NCBI GenBank assembly: GCA_002502365.1
Contig: DAOJ01000091.1
Coordinates: forward strand, 1-13,075
DNA from: Euryarchaeota archaeon UBA106
GTDB taxonomy: Archaea > Thermoplasmatota > Poseidoniia > Poseidoniales > Thalassarchaeaceae
DNA length: 13,075 nucleotides
Direction of reading: 5' to 3'
In this document: positions 7,301 through 13,075 of the stretch, in pieces
Numbering within the stretch: position 1 is the first letter of the stretch
How the letters are laid out: each line of letters starts with the position of its first letter
Translations under genes and position numbers: made by a program
Notes under the pieces: generated by a model
Told to the model about the DNA's origin: nothing
Seen by the model: only the letters and a program-made list of their open reading frames with translations
The model's database searches: none

Positions 7301-10300
7301 TGGAGGTGCTACATCAGAAGTCGAGGGTATCTGCATAGGGTTTTCAGGAGTTACCAATACCGTCGACATTCCTGGGTGAGTTGTGTCCGTAATGTCCCAA
7401 TTCATACCATTGTACAGAACAGTCAGTGGCTCTGCCCTACGCTGAACTTCTCTGGATTTCTCCTGAAGGCTGACGACTGGTTTGAAGACATGAAGACCGT
7501 CGTTTCCAACTGCGTAAAATCCGTTGAAGTCTATATCTCCACCCTGTAATCCAGTAATTACCTCACTCGCAATAACATTGTGCCTTCCATATACATCCAC
7601 AACATCAAGCCCACGCGGACTCATAACTACAAGATGTTGGCCATTGCTGTGCATCTCGTAAGGAGGCCAAGATTGCAAGGCTTCGATTCCTGATCCGGTT
7701 TCCATTTGTAGAGTGCTGCCATTCCAGTGTACCAATGGAGAAACATCGGTAGCGATGTGCACTCCCCAATCGTCACCAACAATGGCTCTAACATCGTTAC
7801 TTGGAATCATGTCAATGTTGTAGGTTCCGTTAACTTCGTCAGTTGCCAAGTCCCAAGCTGCAACTCCTGGACGAGTTGGCCCTTGTCCATTATGTGAAAT
7901 GAATATTGAAGCGTCATGGTAAATCGTAGTGTTGGTTCCATCTGGGTTTTGGACCACTCGGGAAACTGGTCCTGATTCCGTAATTCCACTTATTGTATTA
8001 CCCATTAATCCATCATTGAAATCTAATGTATTCAGAATAGTAAGATTATTTTCTTCAAGTACAGTCAATCCAGCTGAGCCACCAGCTAGAACTTTTCCAC
8101 CACCCTGAATTGTTGTATTCAGTACATGCAAATGCTCGATAATTGGTGATGGTAAACCATTGATTGTGGTAATTGGATTGTCCCAGTCATTTCGAGTAGT
8201 GTTGAACATTCCAATTCCACCATGAGTAGCAATCAATACATGATCGCCATAATTAACGAAATCTCTTACGATATTACTAGGAAGGCCGGCGATTAGACTT
8301 CCATATCCCCATTGTCTGTTTTGGGTATCGAATGTTTGGAATCCGGCTGCTGAGCCCTGGTTACCCATTAGACCAACATACATTGTACCGTTTTCCAAAA
8401 CCATACCATCCATTTGAGAATGTAGGGCGGGTTGCGTGGAAATAATACGGCGTTGTTTCAAATCAATTGCCTTTAGCCCTCGACCTGCTGTGGTAACCCA
8501 CATCATTTCCCCATCCAACATCATTTCATTGACTACATCTTGTTGGAAATTGTATCCGTATTCCCACCTTACAGAACCATTGGAAAGGATTTCACCTTGC
8601 AGTATAGACGAGCCATAGAATGAATTCGAAGAAAGTGCCGATGTAACCCATACATGGGTGCTGTTGGAAACAATCTCTAGGACGCGACCGCTCGTCAGAC
8701 CTGCCAGCTCGTCATATCCGCTAGCTATCAAACCGGAACTGTCTAATTTGTCTACTCTGTTCAACCCCGTTGTTTGTCCTGAACGTCCAATTGCGTAGAT
8801 TACTTGCCCGGTGGGAGAAGGAGCCCTGTCGATAGAACAACCATCCATACCAGGATCTAATACCTGTCCGTTTGCGATTGCTGTTCCAGAAGTGATTAAC
8901 CTAGATATTCCGCCTTGGTCATCAAATTGATGGGCGGCCAAGAGAACGTTATTGTCGTGTAGCAACCCTCCAGGGAAAATTCTGTCATCACTAATCCCAT
9001 CTGCTGTAGTAATTGTTGGTAGATAAGTTTCAGTGTTGTAATTGTACCGATCAATACCGATTCCCTCAGTGTCGTAACCAATGTATAGTATGTCATTAGT
9101 TTCATCGCAAGTAACTGCCCTAGGGTCGTTATTGGCCAATCCAGAACTACCCGAAGTCATCGCACTTATCCATTCCATAGTGATTGAATCTGAATCATGA
9201 TCTGCAAAATCATAACGTGCAACTCCTCCTTGATTGCCCCACCAAAACCTTGCGCCGATTGCGACGTGTACTATATCATCACACAAGGTAATATCGGCCG
9301 CATATCCATTCGGGATATCACCTGATCCTAAGTTCCATGTAGTCCAGTTTCCTGTTGTTCCATCTTTCATAAGAATTTGGGCATTTGAGTTCCAACCACT
9401 GGATTCCATGTTCCCTGCCCATAGGTCATTTCCGATGACCTTCATCGAATAGAATTCATTCTCTGTATTGGAGGGAAGGCCGTCCCCAGGCGTCCATGGA
9501 TTTAGCCATGTTTCATTTACAGGATTCCACCTTAGTATACCGTTCATACTAGCGAATAGATATTCTCCTTGGTATTCTTCCATTCCCCGAATTGGACCAT
9601 CAATATCTGTCCATTCATCTAACAGAGTCATTGAATCTGCATTGAACCTCCTTAGGATGAAATTACCATATGCGACCCAAAGTTCACAGGAGCTTCTGTT
9701 CAGTGGGAAACAATCACCTAAGAATCTAGCATTAACTCGCAAAACATTTCCGATTGTTGCAAGATCTTCCTCCCAAGATTCATTTGTCATGTTCCATCTA
9801 ACAATTGTTCCTTCATCGTTGTTCCAAGAGCCTGTTTGCCTTACACCTATCCATAATTGGTCATTTACTGTCCCAATGCCGTAAACAACTCCACCCCATC
9901 CTGCTTGAGCACCAGCGTCTAAATTACTAAGGCTAGAATTTGTTGCTAAATCTATTCTCATGATGTTGTCACTGGAACCCCACCAAGATTGGGTGCGCTG
10001 AGTTGAATAGTGTAAAACTCCATTGTAGATTTCAATGTCGGCTGGAATTTGATTAGATAGAGTTGGTCCATTCGGGTTAGAACCTCTGTTCCAATCAATA
10101 AGCACTGTATCATTCAAAACATCAATTAGAGTTAGGCCAAAATCTCCTCCGGCCCAAATCGTACCATATGCTGATCCCGGAACTAATGCAGTGACATCAT
10201 CGTCATCGATGTAGCCTTGACTTCCATCCCAAGTAGTAAGCCATTCGTTGTTCTGTAAATCATATCGAGCTATCCCCGTATTTTCAAATCCAAGATATAG

Positions 10301-12919
10301 AATATTGTCGACTTTAACCGTACGGGATCTTTGGGTTTCATCCCCGGCAGTCCAAGTCTCAATTACAGAAAAATTGGCCATATTCACAATACCCGCACCC
10401 TCGTTTCCTCCAGTATATGCTCTGTCTGGTCCAAGCATCTCAATGGAATAGACAAAGCGGCTCTCCAAGCCATCTCCTGAACTAACACAATCTTGGAACT
10501 GATATTGCCAGTTCCATTTACAGGCACCTCTGTTGGTGCCAGCATACAATCCATCACCATCGCTTGTGACGTCATAGAACACATTTGGCCGGTTCCACCA
10601 AGGGCCACTAGTAGTCATAGTCGTCCAAGTACTTCCATCATAACGTGAGAAAGACCCTTCCGAGCCAACCAAAAGTCCTCCGAATTGGTCCATTTCGAGA
10701 GACAGAACATCGTCATCCGGTAGAGAGTTTGTGTCTTGATTCCAGAAGTCGGAAATATCGCCTGTTAATCTGTCTACGACAAGAATTCCGAATTCATACA
10801 ATCCAATGTAAATTACATCGTCATCTACAGCAACTGGAGTTGATTCTAGGTCATCTGCACCAAGTGATTGCCAAGAACCAATGATGGTGGAGGTTGACAA
10901 TTCAACTCTCATTACTCCCTTATCGGGGGTCGCCATGTATGCTATTCCATACCTAGTCGCTACCGATCTTACAAAATCTGAATCTAAACCATCAGAAGTC
11001 GTTATCGTATCGACTAAAGTCATAGCGTTGGTATTAATTATGGATATTCCTGATTGAGAATGCCCTACCACCAAAAATGCGTTTATTTCATCATATGCCA
11101 ATGAGCTCACTTCTGAAGAACTAAGTCCTCCAACATTTCCGATATAGGTAGCGTCCGTATTTTGTAGTCGTAAAACTCCTGCATTTGAGGTCCCTATCCA
11201 AACCTTGTTATTTCCGTCTTGTTCAATGGCAACTATCTGACCTGGATTAGTGATGTAATCTGAAATATCAATTGGATTTAGCCAAGACTGGCTTAGTGCG
11301 TCGAAGCGATCGATTATTGTGCCTCCTGCGACCCATATTTCACCAGACTCATCGTCATCGATTGAAGCCACAACTTCCATACCGTCGAGAGAGGGGCTGC
11401 TAACCAGAGTTAGAGTCCCAGCTGGATTTTCCGCAATTTGCATTGCTAAAATTCCTGAACCGTCACTGAACAATGATGTGGACGAGGTCGGACCTCTACC
11501 TGGATGTGCTGGCCACGGAATTGCGGTTACGCCATTTTGATACAAACCAAGAGTAGAAAGTTGATTTTGAGATTGGAAAATTAGGGTTCTTGTATCGTAA
11601 GAATGTACTGTGGTTCCGGCTAGGATATGTAGCCATCCTGTTGTGAGTGATAGCCCATGCACCTGATTAGATGCCAGCCAATTATTTGTCGACCATGTGG
11701 CAATCCAAGATTGTGAATTCAAATCTCTACGATTAATTCCAGCATCGTAGGTTGCGATTAGAAGATGATTCCCGACAACTTCGAGGTCTGTGATTTGGTC
11801 CGAAGAAAGGAAATTCTGGGTACTCCAATCTGTTTGAGAATCAACTGATACAGAAACACTGCCGGAAGAGGATGAAGTGGTGTAATCTAGAATGTGAACT
11901 CCAGAGTTTGTTGTTGCCAAGTAAACATTATCAGCGATTATCATCATATCAGATGGAGTCTCAATATTCGAGGTCTGACAGTAATCATACTCACTCCAGA
12001 CCTCTACTGCAATTGGCTTGAAGTGAATGCTACAATTTCCGGCAGACCAGACTGTTCCATAATCATCAACCTCCAATGCATATATACCGGAATTGGGTAA
12101 ACTCTGAGGGTCTCGAATAGATGGCATTTCTGAGGAGTCGTATAAACTTCGTGAGAGAACCGAACCGTCTTCAGTTCCTATCAATAGTCTTCCATTGTCA
12201 TTGTCTATGGCAAGTGACCTTCCCATGATTCCTGTTTCAATATCTACAATTTGCTTTTGCAAACGAGCGTCGAGGTGGAGTAAATCATCATCTAGTAAAA
12301 TGTACAGTCGTCCATCTATTGGATTAGCTAAATAATCATGAATCTCAATGTCGACTGCTGTGTAGGAAATCTTTGGATCCGCTGGACGTAATGCTTCAAT
12401 TACCATGTCTGTGAGGGTCACTCCTGCTGGTAATTCCCAAGATGCATCTGAAATTGAATTTGGTTTGAGGTAAGTGCTCAGAGTACCATTCTGAACAGTT
12501 GGAGGGTTATTTTCCATCTGATTTTGTCGACCAAGGTCGCCATTTCCTCTCCAATCTAGAATCGGTGTTTGAGTATCTAAAAGTGTGATTTGAGGCTCAT
12601 TGGCCCAATACCCATCAGAGCCGTTTACTGCAATTTCGAAAGTCATATTTGAAATCTCGGCTCCCGGAGCAAATGGCAAGAATAAATCACCATGCGCAAA
12701 ACTCCCATTATCAGGATCTGCTCCGGTGGCTACAAGATCAATCCATCCTGTATCGTTACTTCCTGAGGCGCCCCAAACAACTTGAGAGGCTTGCCGATTA
12801 TCTTGTTCAGTTTCCAACTTATCTACATCGGAAAAAGCAGTCCATGGTAGCAAAATCATCAAAGTTGCGAGAAGCAAAGCAGACCTACGCTTGTTCAGCT
12901 GGTCACGACGATTCGGCAT
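4349..12919 (-). CDS. Giant membrane-anchored surface protein with beta-propeller repeats and Fn3-like modules (2856 aa)
   Basis: I do not recognise a named orthologue. Residues 1-30 are a signal peptide: RRDQLNKRR, a hydrophobic core LLLATLMILL, and likely cleavage near TAFS/DV. Residues about 45-190 look beta-rich. From about 205 to 1815 there are dozens of roughly 44-residue blades of the two-component-regulator propeller type (patterns such as V..I..D..G.LWIGT...G), enough for several propellers. About six Fn3-like modules follow (about 1960-2670), four marked by a (P/A)NDxG motif at about 1973, 2203, 2322 and 2462. A single hydrophobic helix (about 2703-2721) is followed by RPRG and a 135-residue acidic tail, giving a type I topology: outside head, inside tail. 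N-x-S/T sequons are frequent, consistent with archaeal N-glycosylation. Adhesion, ligand sensing or a cell-surface scaffold are possible roles; no catalytic motif is seen. The start lacks a Shine-Dalgarno, so the mRNA may be leaderless. The frame is intact. Confidence 0.88.
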   Translation of the reverse strand: MPNRRDQLNKRRSALLLATLMILLPWTAFSDVDKLETEQDNRQASQVVWGASGSNDTGWIDLVATGADPDNGSFAHGDLFLPFAPGAEISNMTFEIAVNGSDGYWANEPQITLLDTQTPILDWRGNGDLGRQNQMENNPPTVQNGTLSTYLKPNSISDASWELPAGVTLTDMVIEALRPADPKISYTAVDIEIHDYLANPIDGRLYILLDDDLLHLDARLQKQIVDIETGIMGRSLAIDNDNGRLLIGTEDGSVLSRSLYDSSEMPSIRDPQSLPNSGIYALEVDDYGTVWSAGNCSIHFKPIAVEVWSEYDYCQTSNIETPSDMMIIADNVYLATTNSGVHILDYTTSSSSGSVSVSVDSQTDWSTQNFLSSDQITDLEVVGNHLLIATYDAGINRRDLNSQSWIATWSTNNWLASNQVHGLSLTTGWLHILAGTTVHSYDTRTLIFQSQNQLSTLGLYQNGVTAIPWPAHPGRGPTSSTSLFSDGSGILAMQIAENPAGTLTLVSSPSLDGMEVVASIDDDESGEIWVAGGTIIDRFDALSQSWLNPIDISDYITNPGQIVAIEQDGNNKVWIGTSNAGVLRLQNTDATYIGNVGGLSSSEVSSLAYDEINAFLVVGHSQSGISIINTNAMTLVDTITTSDGLDSDFVRSVATRYGIAYMATPDKGVMRVELSTSTIIGSWQSLGADDLESTPVAVDDDVIYIGLYEFGILVVDRLTGDISDFWNQDTNSLPDDDVLSLEMDQFGGLLVGSEGSFSRYDGSTWTTMTTSGPWWNRPNVFYDVTSDGDGLYAGTNRGACKWNWQYQFQDCVSSGDGLESRFVYSIEMLGPDRAYTGGNEGAGIVNMANFSVIETWTAGDETQRSRTVKVDNILYLGFENTGIARYDLQNNEWLTTWDGSQGYIDDDDVTALVPGSAYGTIWAGGDFGLTLIDVLNDTVLIDWNRGSNPNGPTLSNQIPADIEIYNGVLHYSTQRTQSWWGSSDNIMRIDLATNSSLSNLDAGAQAGWGGVVYGIGTVNDQLWIGVRQTGSWNNDEGTIVRWNMTNESWEEDLATIGNVLRVNARFLGDCFPLNRSSCELWVAYGNFILRRFNADSMTLLDEWTDIDGPIRGMEEYQGEYLFASMNGILRWNPVNETWLNPWTPGDGLPSNTENEFYSMKVIGNDLWAGNMESSGWNSNAQILMKDGTTGNWTTWNLGSGDIPNGYAADITLCDDIVHVAIGARFWWGNQGGVARYDFADHDSDSITMEWISAMTSGSSGLANNDPRAVTCDETNDILYIGYDTEGIGIDRYNYNTETYLPTITTADGISDDRIFPGGLLHDNNVLLAAHQFDDQGGISRLITSGTAIANGQVLDPGMDGCSIDRAPSPTGQVIYAIGRSGQTTGLNRVDKLDSSGLIASGYDELAGLTSGRVLEIVSNSTHVWVTSALSSNSFYGSSILQGEILSNGSVRWEYGYNFQQDVVNEMMLDGEMMWVTTAGRGLKAIDLKQRRIISTQPALHSQMDGMVLENGTMYVGLMGNQGSAAGFQTFDTQNRQWGYGSLIAGLPSNIVRDFVNYGDHVLIATHGGIGMFNTTRNDWDNPITTINGLPSPIIEHLHVLNTTIQGGGKVLAGGSAGLTVLEENNLTILNTLDFNDGLMGNTISGITESGPVSRVVQNPDGTNTTIYHDASIFISHNGQGPTRPGVAAWDLATDEVNGTYNIDMIPSNDVRAIVGDDWGVHIATDVSPLVHWNGSTLQMETGSGIEALQSWPPYEMHSNGQHLVVMSPRGLDVVDVYGRHNVIASEVITGLQGGDIDFNGFYAVGNDGLHVFKPVVSLQEKSREVQRRAEPLTVLYNGMNWDITDTTHPGMSTVLVTPENPMQIPSTSDVAPPGKLPMHVGTMTMLAPQRGAWVWARTSSLNYTGSWDLAASNGGIQQSFQSAISDVGPGSSSAILQLQLKSPEDGAIQVRITYDWERIEVPTVVTQLEDRPNDGGGVIEATWLPAEDAAWHAYRLYVWDSTTDPLWEPNREDLDSFSTYIRSDFWSRTNATVTKADNNGATVELRDDRQYRAAIVIEYADGSLGVPMSYPYNVTPTDEVPNPPAWMTANPISGGTAGTVELEWASCTEIDRDRVRIWAVQQEIDSAVGLSNPLDFPWSLGNSTTLQLDAGVPYWFAAVCVDESGQSLIENATIIGPIVTAGGLDDGIPPLPITGTTAFDVPNDEGGRINVTWNQNLEDDCTYYAVYALPASGWQPPSTVDGWPVVGYTSDCETTSIIIDSLGQGNLIDGTVYWIGVVAFDDWGNGDLDNVLVVDATPEADSDGVAIPPDRVTGLEAWDYANDDGSAIDIRWNRSSAEDFSYYTIWVSEYPLDDVTEIWDSCSEAPSSCGLVIINQRQFGASFQLEYTADKALYGSSLDSLEVRSIQSMIPLYVTVTIHDISGNVHLTELSDHMVLVTPMDNRGDVSPPDRLPTPVLQDRPNDAGDAMFVEFQSSDSSDIAEYWIYAVIDTPVLLERIDDLHPAMVVSREQDLPVLLTEFSAHGDDLATPLVPNRRIYVAVVAVDSSGNAWMDNLASTWIELSDELSADPCPECPDVSGIRANWNAAGSLIEVNWDNEEDPIYANYYAFVSLDPFDDTRDATLVKSGIRDTILILNEFNGSMIDRDETYWIEIVTYNGQVHTYYADPVEVLPWKESNFGTNQPGDETSGESWVDRILAGEMNMAIIALSVAMLLIGAMMFIRPRGDSAPQPWEMGAMEVELEEQLEREAAGLSEDEDFGIDEIESSDGLVANARIKEESTSDESITYNSENLDGEGDLIDEDADFAPSTDNTVIDELLGDDEELDLGDLDDLADDLNFDDESEDEDIDTSFIDDIL
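4352..4756 (-). other. Acidic cytoplasmic tail of the giant surface protein
   Basis: Residues 2722-2856 follow the membrane helix. By hand count 51 of 135 residues are Asp or Glu and only 5 are Arg or Lys. The last 40 residues contain LDDLADDL-type runs and end in FIDDIL. The tail is probably disordered; it has no visible enzymatic domain. It could be a docking segment for cytoplasmic partners. Confidence 0.7.
4915..7042 (-). repeat. Protein-level array of about six Fn3-like modules
   Basis: Modules are spaced about 115-140 residues apart. Four begin with a related motif: DRPNDGG, DVPNDEGG, DYANDDG and DRPNDAG, each followed by an I/V-x-W/F strand. Two further modules lack the motif but keep VELEW and IEVNW strands (about residues 2090 and 2590). 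Cysteine pairs occur in several modules, including CPEC just before the last one, and could form disulfides outside the cell. The region probably forms a stalk between propellers and membrane. Fn3 is an inference from pattern; a generic beta-sandwich is the alternative. Confidence 0.6.
7475..12307 (-). repeat. Protein-level array of two-component-regulator-type propeller blades
   Basis: About 1600 residues consist of diverged blades of roughly 40-50 residues. Clear examples are IVAIEQDGNNKVWIGTSNAG, VTALVPGSAYGTIWAGGDFG and VRDFVNYGDHVLIATHGGIG. Many loops read DGL.S..V or GLPSN.V, as in ligand-sensing periplasmic propellers of hybrid two-component systems. Two neighbouring blades share W-S-T-x-N-(F/W)-L-(S/A)-S-(D/N)-Q (starting at Trp365 and Trp409), a 44-residue period that points to duplication. 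Blade number and propeller boundaries are not fixed by eye. Confidence 0.65.
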
Positions 12920-12944
12920 GATAACAATTCATCGGCCTACTCTT

Positions 12945-12955
12945 ACACATTAAGA
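12945..12955 (-). promoter_or_regulatory. Possible TATA-like box of the giant gene
   Basis: The minus strand reads TTCTTAATGTG here, centred about 30 nt before the ATG at 12919. With no Shine-Dalgarno at that start, a leaderless transcript with a box at this distance is plausible. The match to the archaeal TATA consensus is weak. Confidence 0.22.
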
Positions 12956-12984
12956 AAGGGTGGGTCTCTTGATTTTTACATACG

Positions 12985-13004
12985 TCTCCCTCTAGAGAGG
13001 GAGA
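12985..13004. promoter_or_regulatory. Hairpin upstream of the giant gene
   Basis: Perfect 8-bp stem TCTCCCTC/GAGGGAGA around a 4-base TAGA loop, 66-85 nt upstream of the giant gene's start. In one RNA orientation a G-U and a C-G pair could extend it to 12983-13006. There is no T-run after it on either strand, so operator or leader structure is as likely as terminator. Confidence 0.5.
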
Positions 13005-13075
13005 TGGCCCACTAGAAAATGCGTCACACTAGGCCGATAAAACGACCGAATTCTGTAGGATAGCATCAAAGAGGG

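Larger units (their letters stand above)
12920..13075. other. Intergenic region at the right edge
   Basis: No open frame is supported in these 156 nt. Besides the hairpin at 12985-13004, the nine bases ATCGGCCTA (12931-12939) recur inverted as TAGGCCGAT (13030-13038). What lies to the right is not visible, so it is unknown whether this is a divergent promoter region or the end of an upstream minus-strand gene. Confidence 0.5.

Noticed and set aside
4349..12919. Hybrid histidine kinase, as suggested by the propeller blades
   Set aside because: Only an acidic disordered-looking tail of 135 residues follows the membrane helix; no kinase H, N or G boxes are present.
12971..12983. Plus-strand TATA-like TTTTTACATA for a rightward gene
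   Set aside because: No start codon with a supported frame follows before the window ends, and the consensus match is weak.
12985..13004. Intrinsic terminator
   Set aside because: The stem is good but no T-run follows it on either strand.

Overview
The window is most likely a fragment of a marine Thermoplasmatota archaeon, Marine Group II (Poseidoniales)-like. This is inferred from the combination of a giant secreted beta-propeller/Fn3-like protein with one C-terminal membrane anchor and a very acidic cytoplasmic tail, a calcium-binding DxDxDG-repeat secreted protein, and a compact para-aminobenzoate (pab) cluster. No rRNA or other phylogenetic marker is present, so the placement is tentative.

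Every gene I can support lies on the minus strand, so the layout reads from right to left. At 12920-13075 is an intergenic region with an 8-bp-stem hairpin and a possible TATA-like element. At 12919-4349 is one 2856-codon gene for a membrane-anchored surface protein: signal peptide, an N-terminal beta-sandwich-like segment, about 1600 residues of two-component-regulator-type propeller blades, about six Fn3-like modules, one transmembrane helix and a 135-residue acidic tail. After 44 nt comes a class IV PLP enzyme (pabC-like, 4304-3525). One base after its stop begins a fused aminodeoxychorismate synthase (PabB-PabA order, 3523-1277). After 38 nt comes a small zinc-ribbon/two-helix membrane protein (1238-876).

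A 327-nt gap (549-875) contains two copies of a 19-bp hairpin whose stem differences compensate each other, plus a third, unrelated hairpin. The gap is followed by the first 182 codons of a secreted calcium-binding-repeat protein (548-1). That gene runs off the left edge and has higher GC in sampled lines than the rest of the window.

The metabolic core is p-aminobenzoate synthesis. The fused enzyme would use glutamine and chorismate to make 4-amino-4-deoxychorismate, and the PLP enzyme would release pyruvate to give p-aminobenzoate for folate/pterin cofactors. The surface proteins have no evident metabolic link to this and may simply be neighbours. I found no tRNA, rRNA, CRISPR array, transposase or att site.
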